From: Hyphomicrobium sp.
GTDB taxonomy: Bacteria > Pseudomonadota > Alphaproteobacteria > Rhizobiales > Hyphomicrobiaceae
Reading direction: 5' to 3'
DNA: 64,000 nucleotides
Assembly: GCF_019744875.1 (NCBI RefSeq)
Contig: NZ_JAIETU010000002.1
Coordinates: forward strand, 1,348,887-1,412,886
Below, piece after piece: positions 52,407 through 60,673 of the stretch. The position numbers and the translations under genes are program-made. Within the stretch, counting starts at the first letter, position 1; the number at the start of each line of letters is the position of its first letter. The notes under the pieces are model-generated. The model searched no databases. It had not been told where the DNA came from and was given only the letters and a program-made list of their open reading frames with translations.

Positions 52407-52809
52407 CAGCCACGCAATACTTCCTGATCGCATCAGCACGTTCCTCCCTCAGCCTGCGTCTGCGCAGCAGATACGCCTTCCTTCCCGCTACCAGCCTCAA
52501 CGCCCCGCGCCTCGAACCGGCCTCGCCCATCCAAGGAACAAGCCGCACTCCCGTCATCGCTTCATGGATGCGCACAAAGCCCGAAACCATCGGCCCGTTC
52601 CATACGTGTCCAAGATGGTTCCGCACCTTCTTCCTGTTAAGCGCCTGGGCGAGCATGGCCCAGGTCATCATTTTGGCCGGGCGCACCGACTTCAGTGCTT
52701 CCACCGCGAACGCGCGCAACCGTTCCCGTTGCGCCGCGCGCTCAAATCGAAGCGTCCAATGGGTCTTTTCTTCACCCTTCACTCCGTCTGCGAGCTTGGT
52801 CTTTGCCAT
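52210..52809 (-). CDS. putative DNA-binding protein with two recombinase-like motifs
   Basis: A 199-residue basic protein. Two segments follow the pattern found in the Recombinase domain of large serine recombinases (LN-x-RGI-x-T-x-G-x-W-x3-VRR): MLAQALNRKKVRNHLGHVWN (about residue 55) and RVLNVRGIRTQSGRWTVVRL (about 155). It has no resolvase catalytic domain, so it is not a recombinase. Likely a plasmid-encoded DNA-binding protein. Start ATG 52809 (a TTG two codons earlier is possible). Confidence 0.55.
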   Translation of the reverse strand: MAKTKLADGVKGEEKTHWTLRFERAAQRERLRAFAVEALKSVRPAKMMTWAMLAQALNRKKVRNHLGHVWNGPMVSGFVRIHEAMTGVRLVPWMGEAGSRRGALRLVAGRKAYLLRRRRLREERADAIRKYCVAAKTYSEGVRVLNVRGIRTQSGRWTVVRLGDFVRRYREQTGEKLMPLVELKPGLQTGGRRLNGLRE

Positions 52810-53185
52810 CCGCAAAGCCTACCGCATCCCTTCGCGCCTGAAACCACACTTGCACATGATGACAGCACCGGCTGTTTGGACCTGTCGCCACCAATCCAGA
52901 CACACACCAGCCCTTTCTGCCGCGCCGGAAAGCCGACGTGGAGGCGCTGCTCTTTTCCCATTGCCCTTTCGCGTGGTTGGCGAGGCGAGACACGCCATGC
53001 GCCCTTTCATGTCGAGGGTTATCGGCCACGGGCCGTCGCCCTGAAGGGGTTTCCCCAGCTTCCTGCCGTGCAGCCGGGTGATGCCCCTCCCCTTCCCGCC
53101 GCCGTCATTCCCGGTAGCCGCTTTTGACCCCGACAGGCCGCAATGGATGCAGCCTCGAACAAACCAACCATCGAAAGTAACGACA

Positions 53186-53422
53186 ATGGCTCAAACCAAA
53201 GGCAGCAAACCCACCCACGGCGTCTTCTTCGTCCGCGAAGGCAAGAAAGGTGGCAAGGGTTTCTGGACCCGCATCGGCGCCGGTTGGCTCCACGACGACA
53301 GCAAAGGCCTGAACATCATGCTCGACCTGGTTCCCGCAGGCGAAGGCAAGATCGTCATCCGCGTGGATGAACCGAAAGCCGACGCTGAAACCACCACCGA
53401 AGGTCAAGGGGAGCCCCAATAA
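53186..53422 (+). CDS. conserved small plasmid protein
   Basis: A 78-residue protein: MAQTKGSKPTHGVFFVREG, then FWTRIGAGWLHDDSKGLNIM and DLVPAGEGKIVIR. This small beta-rich pattern (W-T-R-I-G-x-x-W-x-x-x-D-x-K-G) recurs in many alphaproteobacterial accessory elements; function unknown. First of a run of small, overlapping genes extending to the methyltransferase. Confidence 0.65.
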   Translation: MAQTKGSKPTHGVFFVREGKKGGKGFWTRIGAGWLHDDSKGLNIMLDLVPAGEGKIVIRVDEPKADAETTTEGQGEPQ

Positions 53423-53667
53423 TGCTCCTCTCGTCCGCTGACCGCGCGGCGCTGCAATCGCTCTTCCCCGAGCTTCCGGTTCGGGGATTGAGCGGGGCGG
53501 CACTTGGCCACGCACTCGATACCTGGTTCGCCAACGACCACTACAGCAACAATCCCGCTTACGACCATGACGACGAAACCAACGATGGCTTCTCCATCGA
53601 CATGAACCGGGGTGGCACCACGGATCGGGATGCAAGCACGCACGACAAAGTGCACACCAATGCCTAG
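53422..53667 (+). CDS. small hypothetical protein
   Basis: An 81-residue protein whose ATG overlaps the upstream stop by one base. Helical start (LSSADRAALQSLFPEL) followed by a polar Asn/Asp-rich tail. The following gene begins within its last codons. Confidence 0.5.
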   Translation: MLLSSADRAALQSLFPELPVRGLSGAALGHALDTWFANDHYSNNPAYDHDDETNDGFSIDMNRGGTTDRDASTHDKVHTNA

Positions 53668-53983
53668 CTGCATCTGCGAAACATGCGGCGGTCCCTACCA
53701 TTGGATCTGGGAAGACGCCTTCGACAAGTTTGGATTCGGTGACGGCGACGGCCAGGTGGAAACATCCACAGTCGCCACTCTGCTCCAGGACGCCGGCTAC
53801 ACCGTGGACCACGACTATTGGGGGCTCCACAACGACGTCATCCATTCCATCAAAAAAGATGAAATAGAGCAGATTCCCGATACCGCCGAAGTCGGGTATG
53901 ATGATCCCCGAAAATTCCTGCCCGCCGCGATCGTCACGCTTCTCGACGAAAAGCTACCGGCAGCTGAAGGGGTGAGGCTATGA
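53660..53983 (+). CDS. hypothetical protein with CxxC motif
   Basis: A 107-residue protein: MPSCICETCGGPYHWIWEDA carries a CxxC that could bind zinc. The rest is acidic: DDPRKFLPAAIVTLLDEK near the end. It overlaps both neighbours by 4-8 bases. Function unknown. Confidence 0.58.
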   Translation: MPSCICETCGGPYHWIWEDAFDKFGFGDGDGQVETSTVATLLQDAGYTVDHDYWGLHNDVIHSIKKDEIEQIPDTAEVGYDDPRKFLPAAIVTLLDEKLPAAEGVRL

Positions 53984-54174
53984 CCCATCCCCAGGATCTC
54001 AAATATCCGGCCTTGAAGCTTCGTGTCTACATGGAGCCGCAGCGCGTTGCTGAAAGCAAGCGACGCCTACGAATACTTGCGACCTACCGCGACATAGACG
54101 TCTCGACCCTCTCGAACGAAGTCATTACCGACTTCCTCGACAAACACCTCCCCAATGAAAGCTATCCCTCATGA
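53980..54174 (+). CDS. small protein, ribbon-helix-helix-like
   Basis: A 64-residue protein with the pattern strand-helix-helix (ALKLRVYMEPQRVAESKRRL, then DVSTLSNEVITDFLDKHLPN), compatible with a small DNA-binding ribbon-helix-helix domain. ATGA overlaps at both ends place it in the same operon as its neighbours. Confidence 0.5.
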   Translation: MTHPQDLKYPALKLRVYMEPQRVAESKRRLRILATYRDIDVSTLSNEVITDFLDKHLPNESYPS

Positions 54175-54419
54175 CCAACCTCGATCGTGCGTACACCGCC
54201 GAGGTATGCCTAAACCACTTCGTCCACCTCACCGGTCCCGCCCTCTCGATAAAGGAAGCAGCCGGCGACCTAATCGCCAACATCGGCCACTACTGCCAAT
54301 CAGGAGGGCTGGACTACCTCTCCATCGTCAAAACCGGCATCGGCCATTGGGCGCTGGAGCAAACAGACCCGGACAGCATCGATCTGCTGCCCGACGTCAC
54401 CATCACCATCAACCAATGA
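54171..54419 (+). CDS. small hypothetical protein
   Basis: An 82-residue acidic protein (LDRAYTAEVCLNHFVHLTGP ... DSIDLLPDVTITINQ). Overlaps its neighbours by 4 bases on each side. No family recognised. Confidence 0.5.
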   Translation: MTNLDRAYTAEVCLNHFVHLTGPALSIKEAAGDLIANIGHYCQSGGLDYLSIVKTGIGHWALEQTDPDSIDLLPDVTITINQ

Positions 54420-54649
54420 ATGCACGACATGTGAAAAACAGCGACTTCACCACCATCACAATCAGCAAGGAAACCCACCAACAGCTCGTGAACCTCCCTT
54501 GGTTTGTAAACGCAAAGAGCTCGGCGGTGATGAATCGGAACGGCACCGTCACCTTTCCCGTCGGCTTGGACCTCCACGCAAAATTGCTGGATGTCCACGA
54601 GGACGTCGAGCTGGCCATCCAGATTTTCCTTGGCCTCAAGACTAACTAA
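54416..54649 (+). CDS. small hypothetical protein
   Basis: A 77-residue protein beginning MNARHVKNSDFTTITISKET, with a C-terminal helix DVHEDVELAIQIFLGL. ATG 54416 overlaps the upstream stop; ends 14 bases before the methyltransferase. It may be a small DNA-associated or antitoxin-like protein, not proven. Confidence 0.5.
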   Translation: MNARHVKNSDFTTITISKETHQQLVNLPWFVNAKSSAVMNRNGTVTFPVGLDLHAKLLDVHEDVELAIQIFLGLKTN

Positions 54650-54663
54650 CGAAAGCTAATTCC

Positions 54664-55347
54664 GTGACCGTTCTTCTCTTCAACCCACGTAACAACAACG
54701 ATGCATACCGGGGCGCGCGCCCCTTCCCCGTTTCGGGAACATTCCACCCCAACCGCGCCGCCTATGAATTCTACCCCACACCACTTGAAGCAACCCGCGC
54801 GCTGCTTGCAGCGGAACGCTTCGAAGGGTCCATTTGGGAACCAGCGTGCGGCCAGGGCCATATAGCCAAGGTGCTAACCGAGCATCACCATGACGTAGTG
54901 GCCACGGATTTGATTGACTACGGTTTTGGCCAACGAGGCCGCGACTTCCTCGTGGAGCGGGAGCCGCTGGCCCGCAACATCATCACCAACCCACCCTATG
55001 GCCGTGGCCTCGCCGATGCGTTCTGCCTTCACGCACTGCAACTCACCGCCAAAACCGGAGGCAAGGTTGCCATGCTGGTAGCCGTGCAAAGCCTCTGCCA
55101 CCCGACGCGCACGCCCTTCTTTGAGAAGCATCCGCCCGCCATCATCTACGCCGTTGACGACTGCACCTGCTATCCCTACGGCGACCCGAACAAGGCCACC
55201 CGGAGCATTTTGCAGCAACGCTATTGCTGGCTGGTCTGGCACGCCGGGTACGACGGTCCAACCATGTTCAAGTGGCTTCGCACCGCGCCGTACAAAAACG
55301 CCCGGCCGGTTGCCAGACCACGCACATCGCTGCTGCTCGCCGCGTGA
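54664..55347 (+). CDS. orphan DNA adenine methyltransferase-like protein
   Basis: A 227-residue class I methyltransferase from GTG 54664. YPTP (37-40) leads to motif I EPACGQGH (59-66), the acidic motif II (ATDLIDYG) and catalytic motif IV NPPY (109-112), characteristic of N6-adenine DNA methyltransferases. No restriction endonuclease or target-recognition domain is present, so it is an orphan. On plasmids such enzymes protect against host restriction or time replication. Located directly before the repeat array and the partition genes. Confidence 0.78.
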   Translation: MTVLLFNPRNNNDAYRGARPFPVSGTFHPNRAAYEFYPTPLEATRALLAAERFEGSIWEPACGQGHIAKVLTEHHHDVVATDLIDYGFGQRGRDFLVEREPLARNIITNPPYGRGLADAFCLHALQLTAKTGGKVAMLVAVQSLCHPTRTPFFEKHPPAIIYAVDDCTCYPYGDPNKATRSILQQRYCWLVWHAGYDGPTMFKWLRTAPYKNARPVARPRTSLLLAA

Positions 55348-55355
55348 GCATTTGG

Positions 55356-55775
55356 CGAACGCCCGTTCGGGCGTTCGGGCGTTCGTTCCGTACTGTTACA
55401 TCGCTGCACCGCACGGCGCTGTGCGCCTCATCCGTTCGCCCGTTCGGACGTTCGCTCACTCGCATTGCTCCCAGTCTCCCTTGCTAACCTGGGCGTTCGC
55501 CCCTTCGGGCGTTCGTCCGTTCTCCCGTTCGCCCGTTCTTCCGTTCGGGCGTTCGTTTGTTCGGGCGTTCGCCCGTTCGTTTTTCCCCATTCCGGGACTG
55601 CACGGATTTCCGCGCCATTTCTGCCGTTCGTCCGTTCGCCCGTTCGGGCGTGCGGGCGTTCTCCCGTTCGTCCGTTCGCCCGTTCGATCACCATCGCCAT
55701 CCATCCATTTAAACTTGCATTCATGCTGCATTGGCCGCGTTCGCCCGTTCGGGCGTTCGTCCGTTCGCCCGTTCA
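55356..55775. repeat. arrays of 8-bp GTTCGNNC repeats (putative centromere)
   Basis: Five clusters of head-to-tail octads: about 3 at 55364-55388, 3 at 55433-55456, 11 at 55494-55581, 8 at 55625-55688 and 5 at 55739-55778. The consensus GTTCGYYC/GTTCGGGC repeats with strict 8-base periodicity and no spacing inside clusters. They sit directly upstream of parA and its small ribbon-helix-helix partner, as expected for a centromere/operator bound by a ribbon-helix-helix adaptor (compare the heptad arrays of omega proteins). A sixth cluster lies at 57005-57036. Confidence 0.75.
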
Positions 55776-55859
55776 TTTTGCAACACCCCCACCACACAAC
55801 TGCCCATCATTTCGGCGCCCTCAATTGACGTCAGTCATCCGCATACGCATTGTTGCGCC

Positions 55860-56555
55860 ATGAGCCACCACGACACCGCCAAGTTCATCTCCTTCGCATC
55901 TCCCAAGGGCGGCGTGGGCAAATCCACTTCATGCCTCGCCATCGCCGGTGCGCTCCTTTCAGCAGGGGAGAAAGTGCACATCATCGACTTCGACCAGACT
56001 GAAACCATCTGGCGCTGGTATTCCACCAGCCCCACCGCACAGGCTATCCCCAACCTCACGGTGGAGAAGGGGCCCATCGACAACCTCGGCAATTTCATTC
56101 AAGAGCTTTACGCCACCGCAACCGACTACGTGCTGCTCGATCTCGCGGGTGCGCTGACCGACCTCACCCTCATGATCGCCGCCTTCGCAACCCTTACCAT
56201 CACTCCGGCGAAGGTTAGCGAGCCCGACATCATCGAAGCCAACAAGATGGCGCAGAAGCTTCACGCCGTTGCCGCGCGCCTTGGCAAGCCCATCAACCAT
56301 CTGATCCTTCTCAATGAGGTGCCCGGCATCATCAGCAAGGACGAGGTGGACCTCATCAAGCAGATCGACGACAGCAACCTGCGCCGCTTCCAGACACTGA
56401 TCTACCGCCGTTCCGCCTACAGCAAATCCTTCTCGCGCGGCACGCTGCCCCACATGGCGGAAGCACCAGACCGCAAGGCGCTCAAGGAAATCGACGCGCT
56501 GATGAACGAAGTGCGCATCATCCTCGAACCCGAACAACAGAAAGCCGCCGCATGA
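55860..56555 (+). CDS. parA: ParA-family partition ATPase
   Basis: A 231-residue deviant-Walker ATPase: KGGVGKS (residues 16-22, with the signature Lys), FDQTETIWRW (Walker A'), VLLDLAGALTDLTL, and ITPAKVSEPDII. It lacks an N-terminal helix-turn-helix, so it is of the short ParA (type Ib-like) class that needs a separate small DNA-binding partner. ATG 55860. A candidate promoter TTGACG-17-CATTGT lies at 55825-55853, right after the octad array. Its stop overlaps the next gene by ATGA. Confidence 0.88.
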   Translation: MSHHDTAKFISFASPKGGVGKSTSCLAIAGALLSAGEKVHIIDFDQTETIWRWYSTSPTAQAIPNLTVEKGPIDNLGNFIQELYATATDYVLLDLAGALTDLTLMIAAFATLTITPAKVSEPDIIEANKMAQKLHAVAARLGKPINHLILLNEVPGIISKDEVDLIKQIDDSNLRRFQTLIYRRSAYSKSFSRGTLPHMAEAPDRKALKEIDALMNEVRIILEPEQQKAAA

Positions 56556-56992
56556 GCACCGCGCCCATGAAATCCACGCCTCCCAAGCGCATGAACCTCG
56601 GCGTCGACGCCGACATGATCACCAAGTCCATCGCGGCCGCCCAGGAAGTCGCGCGCGAAACTAACGTACCCACCAGCGTCTATCCGCAGAACAAGCAGGT
56701 GATTGAGCAAGCTCCCGCACCTGTTGCCGCCACCGCCGTCCCGGTCGCTGTCATCCCGGCTCCGCTTCCCGCCTCCGACAAGAAGGGAAGGGGGGCACGA
56801 CCCGCGCCGGTGCGCCGCTGCTCGGTGGACCTGCCCCTCTACGTCATTCACGAAATTCACCAGCTCGCCTTCAGCCGCGGCGTCACCAAGAAACGCGTCG
56901 TCTTGGAAGCCTTCCAGGCTGGTGGCCTCAAGGTGAAGGATATCGACATCACCGAAAGCGGCGAAGTGCTGAATGGAGGCGCCGATGCCTAG
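56552..56992 (+). CDS. ParB-like ribbon-helix-helix centromere protein (putative)
   Basis: A 146-residue protein. Residues 1-85 are disordered and Pro/Ala-rich; the C-terminal 50 residues have a ribbon-helix-helix pattern (RCSVDLPLYVIHEIHQLAFS, then GVTKKRVVLEAFQ). Overlap with parA and the neighbouring octad arrays mark it as the adaptor that binds the centromere and autoregulates the operon. There is no classical ParB HTH domain or CTPase motif. Confidence 0.75.
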   Translation: MSTAPMKSTPPKRMNLGVDADMITKSIAAAQEVARETNVPTSVYPQNKQVIEQAPAPVAATAVPVAVIPAPLPASDKKGRGARPAPVRRCSVDLPLYVIHEIHQLAFSRGVTKKRVVLEAFQAGGLKVKDIDITESGEVLNGGADA

Positions 56993-57197
56993 CACCAACA
57001 CCAGTTCGCCCGTTCGGTCGTTCGCCCGTTCGTCGCCCGTGTTGGATCGCTGCGCCCGCGCCGCAGCTAAAGCCAGCGGCTACGAGTTCACTGGCAATAG
57101 CATAATCGCTTCCGCAAACGCCAACCCGCGCGCGGCGCAGTTCGTTGCCATCGCCAAAGCCGTCATTGCCGAATGCCGATCGGAGCGGGGCACATGA
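56985..57197 (+). CDS. small hypothetical protein between par and rep
   Basis: A 70-residue protein (MPSTNTSSPVRSFARSSPVL ... NPRAAQFVAIAKAVIAECRS). Its first codons contain the octad repeats at 57005-57036, so its N-terminus has low complexity; the C-terminal half is helical. It overlaps both the partition gene and rep by 4-8 bases, indicating one par-rep transcript. Confidence 0.5.
   Translation: MPSTNTSSPVRSFARSSPVLDRCARAAAKASGYEFTGNSIIASANANPRAAQFVAIAKAVIAECRSERGT
57005..57036. repeat. downstream cluster of four octad repeats
   Basis: GTTCGCCC, GTTCGGTC, GTTCGCCC and GTTCGTCG in tandem, the same 8-bp unit as the arrays upstream of parA. It lies within the start of the small gene before rep and may bring that start or rep under the same regulator. 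Confidence 0.65.
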
Positions 57198-58225
57198 CAT
57201 CTCAGCAGCCCCAGCTCATCGAAACCGAAGTGCGCGACCCCGACCTGCTCGCACGCATCACCGGTTCAGGCTTCCTACGGGACACCGTCTACCGGCAATG
57301 CGTCACGGAACAAGCCAAGCGCGATGCTCTGGTCGCCATGCCGCCCATCCAGCGCCGCCGCGCCAAGATCAGCCACGCCATCGCCGAAGCCGCAGCCCCC
57401 TCGCGCGATTCACTGCGGCACATCCACTCCGTGCTTGCCATCTGCTCGCTTCCCTACAACAAACTCCCCGACAACAAGCGGCAATGGGAATCCCAGCAGG
57501 GCCGCATGAAGCTCTCCGTCTCCGCCGGACGCCTCATGGGCCCCGACGGCAATTGGGTCGACCAGCCGGTTCCCTACGGCACGCGCGCCCGCATGATGAT
57601 GATGCACGTCTGCAGCGAAGCCATCCGCACTAACTCCGCCACCGTCCATGTCGAGGATACGCTTTGCGGGTTCATCCGCGCGCTTGGCTATTCCCCCACG
57701 GGAGGAAAGAACGGCACCATCACGTCCTTCAAGCAGCAGATCAACGCGCTTGCCGCCTGCAACATGCAGATAGGCTGGCAGGACGGACGCCTGGGGAAAA
57801 CACTCAACACCAGCCCATTCGCCTCCATGTCAGCCGAGATGTTCAACGACGAACCCAACCAGCGAACCCTTTGGCCAACCGAACTCAAGCTCAGCCACGA
57901 GTTCTATACGTCGCTCTCCAAGCACGCCCTGCCGGTCAGCACCCACGCCATGCGCGCCTTTTCCAACAGCCCCCGCAAAATCGACCTTATGTGGTGGCTG
58001 GGATACCGCATCTACACGGCCAAAGAGGACATCCACCTGTCCTGGGAAAACCTCAAAGACCAATGGGGCGCCGGATACAGCCGCTTCAACAACTTCAAGC
58101 GCGACCTCGCGCTGGAGATTGCGGACATCAAGGACGTGTTCCCGAAGTTGCCCGTCTTCCTCAGCGAAAACGGATGCGTCATCCACCCAGGATCGTCGGA
58201 GGTGCTGGCCGTTCCGCACAAATGA
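57194..58225 (+). CDS. plasmid replication initiator, RepA_C family
   Basis: A 343-residue initiator. The segment LPDNKRQWESQQGRMKLSVS, GTRARMMMMHVCSEAIRTNS and the winged-helix-like LSWENLKDQWGAGYSRFNNF are typical of the RepA_C (plasmid RepA) family. The ATG at 57194 overlaps the upstream stop (ATGA). The iteron array starts 24 bases after its stop, so the protein probably binds these to start theta replication and to limit copy number. Confidence 0.88.
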   Translation: MTSQQPQLIETEVRDPDLLARITGSGFLRDTVYRQCVTEQAKRDALVAMPPIQRRRAKISHAIAEAAAPSRDSLRHIHSVLAICSLPYNKLPDNKRQWESQQGRMKLSVSAGRLMGPDGNWVDQPVPYGTRARMMMMHVCSEAIRTNSATVHVEDTLCGFIRALGYSPTGGKNGTITSFKQQINALAACNMQIGWQDGRLGKTLNTSPFASMSAEMFNDEPNQRTLWPTELKLSHEFYTSLSKHALPVSTHAMRAFSNSPRKIDLMWWLGYRIYTAKEDIHLSWENLKDQWGAGYSRFNNFKRDLALEIADIKDVFPKLPVFLSENGCVIHPGSSEVLAVPHK

Positions 58226-58248
58226 TTGAAACCATTCAGCACGACAAC

Positions 58249-58862
58249 GCATAAACGGTAGCGGCACGCTGTTCCACGTTGCGGCGTGGAACGCATAATC
58301 GGTAGCAAGCCGCTACCCAATCCCTTGAAATCCCATCAAGCCTGTACCCGTTGCGTACAGCGCGCCGCTCCAGCACATCTCGCTACCGCGTCTCATCTAT
58401 TCTGACACTTAGCACCCGCCCGCGTCACCGATTGTCAGCTCTCACCGCCCGCGTCACACCATCAGCGCATAATCGGTAGCTCCGTCACACCGGACGTGAG
58501 CGCATAAACGGTAACAGCCTGCTATCCATGCTTGGCCAAATACAGCCACTCCCGCCTCCCGCAACCATCCGCGCGGCACGCATAATCGGTAGCAGGGGAG
58601 GGGGTTTCACATTCTCGCGTGGAACGCTTAAACGGTAGCAACGCCGTCGTTCCGATGACAACGCATAATCGGTAGCAAAACCCGTTTTTCGAATCCGCAC
58701 AAAACCGCCGAAACCTTCGCGCCCAACGCATAATCGGTAGCAGGGCGGCGCATAATCGGTAGCAAACCCCTCCGCCTCAACGCATAAACGGTAGCGGAGA
58801 AGCGCATAACCGGTAGCAGAGTGGCGCATAAACGGTAGGCTCATGAGCGCATAAACGGTAGT
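58249..58862 (+). other. origin of replication: 13 iterons
   Basis: Direct 14-bp repeats GCATAAWCGGTAGC all in one orientation. Starts at 58249, 58293, 58467, 58502, 58580, 58626 (GCTTAA variant), 58663, 58728, 58750, 58782, 58804, 58826 and 58849. The last six are spaced 22-23 or 32 bases, that is two or three helical turns. An AT-rich stretch with TATATATAG follows (58866-58874), then three ACATTC words (58881, 58891, 58914). This is the canonical layout of an iteron-regulated origin beside its Rep gene. The next 150 bases hold no gene. Confidence 0.88.
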
Positions 58863-59069
58863 CGCTATATATAGAACAGAACATTCCTGTACATTCTCCC
58901 TAACAGGCGCTGAACATTCTCTTCAATACATCTTCCAGAATTTCAGAAAAGGGCTGCGCCGCTGTTTACTGGAAAAGGAAAGCGGGTTTTGCCACACCCC
59001 CATCGCCCGATGCCGACAAAATATCCACCACAGCTGGACAACAACCCCACACGAGCGCAAGGTGGCTAC

Positions 59070-59273
59070 ATGGACCAACAAAGCCTCCTCGAAATGAAGC
59101 AATCTGCGCTTCAATCCATCGCCACGTTGGAAAAGCTGTCTGTGGGAGCATCGCCGGAAGAAATGTCCATCATCGACAAGATGCTCACCGTCTCCAGAAA
59201 CAACTTTGAAATCGCGGAAATCGCACTTTCCTGCCATCAAATGGTTGGGAACACGCTTGCTAACGTCGCGTAG
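59070..59273 (+). CDS. small helical hypothetical protein
   Basis: A 67-residue all-helical protein (MDQQSLLEMKQSALQSIATL, then SRNNFEIAEIALSCHQM). An earlier in-frame start at 58989 lacks coding character. Resembles small helical accessory proteins next to plasmid origins; no family. Confidence 0.5.
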   Translation: MDQQSLLEMKQSALQSIATLEKLSVGASPEEMSIIDKMLTVSRNNFEIAEIALSCHQMVGNTLANVA

Positions 59274-59285
59274 CCGCCTACCCCC

Positions 59286-59564
59286 ATGAGCAACATCGAA
59301 CGTATCAACACGCTTGAACAGCAACTCATTAGCCTTGGCCCTGAAACCCACAAGCAAAAAGCAGAAATACTTCCCGCCCTCACCAAGCAATGCCGTGCCT
59401 TCAGGGAGGCCAGTAGACACCAAGAGGCCGACCAGGTTGCCGACCAAATCGAAGCAATCAACGCTCGTATCAAAAACAACGAAAAGCAGCTCAAGGCCAT
59501 CGAGGACGAGTTATATCTTCTGAGGGCCAGAGAGACCCGACGCAAACTAAAACCTCAGCCTTAG
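59286..59564 (+). CDS. small coiled-coil protein
   Basis: A 92-residue protein almost entirely coiled coil (IERINTLEQQLISLGPETHK, ADQVADQIEAINARIKNNEK, KQLKAIEDELYLLRARETRR) ending in a basic tail. 12 bases after the preceding gene, so co-transcribed. Overlaps the convergent membrane-protein gene by 4 bases. Confidence 0.55.
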   Translation: MSNIERINTLEQQLISLGPETHKQKAEILPALTKQCRAFREASRHQEADQVADQIEAINARIKNNEKQLKAIEDELYLLRARETRRKLKPQP

Positions 59565-60673
59565 CCGGGAAGGCCCGCACCCAACCCCACATCCCGGAAT
59601 TCAAGGTTCGACCCGCTTTGCTCCATGGGCATGCCCACCTCGCTGGCCAGCGTCATCAGTTGGTCGACGAAAACGCCCTCGCGCATGGCAACGTAATTCC
59701 GCGCGCGGCACCACGTCTCATAATCGGCAAACACCATGTTGGCGGTCAATCTTCCACCTTGCACCACCTGCAACCGCTCATCGGCCCACACAGCCGCATC
59801 ACCCAATATTGTCATCTTCTTTCTGAAATCCCCTTCACGGTGCCGCCACGGCGTCGTCACCGTGTACAGCCCCAATCCACTCCCCAGCTCGAGCAGCAAT
59901 CCAAGCCCCAGCAGCAGGCCGGTACGGATATCCGCCTGCTCAACGGGAACATCGAACCACCGCAGCACCCGGTCAATCACATCCAGCTGCGGGTCTTTGC
60001 TTTGTACAGAAGAATCCAGCATCCCCAGCGCGGCTTGAGCTTCCGCAAGGCGCTTGCGCGCCTCTTGCGCTTCGCGGGCCTGCTCCAGCGTCACATTGAG
60101 CGCCGCGATGTTGGCGCAGGCTTCCCTTGTCGAAACCATGTTCTTCCGGCAGCGGTCGGAGTGGACCGCGACCGTCCGCTGGCCAGGGGCATAGGGCTGA
60201 GCGTACGCCGCCTCAATTGCGTTTTCGACCTCCTTCGGGGTGCCGAGGCGCCCGATGACCTCCAACCGCCCTTCCAGGCGTTTCTGTTCAGCCTGAAGGT
60301 TGGTACGGCTCGTAAGAATGCCGCTGTTCGTGCCTTCGTTGGCGAGACGATGTTCCGCGGCAAGTCCGATGCCGGCGTAGAAGGAGCTCACGCTGGCCAC
60401 GATGAAAAACACGCCCGCCCCCACCGCCGCCAGATAGTCCCGCTTGACGAGGGCCAGCGCGAAGCAGAACGGCATGAGGGCCTTCACAATGTCGGCGCAC
60501 CCAAACCCAAGCCCGTAAAGTTGCCGCTCCACTTCGTCGGTGCCACCAAGCCGGAATCCAAACCGGTAGTTGAGCAACGTCGAGACGGCGACCAGGCCAA
60601 GGCTTCCCAGGACACCGAGAACGATCAGCCCGTCAATCAGCAGCGTCTTGGCGCCATGCGGCTTGCGCGGCAT
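59561..60673 (-). CDS. multi-pass membrane protein with periplasmic coiled coil
   Basis: A 370-residue protein. Hydrophobic helices lie at about residues 12-33, 55-72 and 76-98, then a long extracytoplasmic coiled-coil region (about 105-235, with Cys pairs CRKN and ACAN), another helix pair near 255-275 (LLLGLGLLLELGSGLGLYTV), and a cytoplasmic C-terminus. ATG 60673 is the likely start, overlapping the upstream gene by 41 bases. The architecture resembles large membrane proteins of conjugative plasmids; function unknown. Confidence 0.6.
   Translation of the reverse strand: MPRKPHGAKTLLIDGLIVLGVLGSLGLVAVSTLLNYRFGFRLGGTDEVERQLYGLGFGCADIVKALMPFCFALALVKRDYLAAVGAGVFFIVASVSSFYAGIGLAAEHRLANEGTNSGILTSRTNLQAEQKRLEGRLEVIGRLGTPKEVENAIEAAYAQPYAPGQRTVAVHSDRCRKNMVSTREACANIAALNVTLEQAREAQEARKRLAEAQAALGMLDSSVQSKDPQLDVIDRVLRWFDVPVEQADIRTGLLLGLGLLLELGSGLGLYTVTTPWRHREGDFRKKMTILGDAAVWADERLQVVQGGRLTANMVFADYETWCRARNYVAMREGVFVDQLMTLASEVGMPMEQSGSNLEFRDVGLGAGLPG

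Noticed and set aside
52564..53127. Plus-strand frames of 150-187 codons
   Set aside because: Antisense to the DNA-binding protein gene in part, His/Pro/Arg-rich, no start signal.
55356..55775. Octad array as a CRISPR
   Set aside because: The unit is 8 bases without unique spacers of constant length, and there are no cas genes.
55427..55797. Several frames through the octad repeats giving NGRTxER-type repetitive peptides
   Set aside because: They arise from the 8-bp DNA repeat in all frames; no start signals or family. The DNA repeat itself is the feature.
58249..58862. Iteron region as a CRISPR array
   Set aside because: Repeats of 14 bases with 8-9-base gaps in the dense part and irregular gaps elsewhere; adjacent to a plasmid Rep gene and no cas genes.
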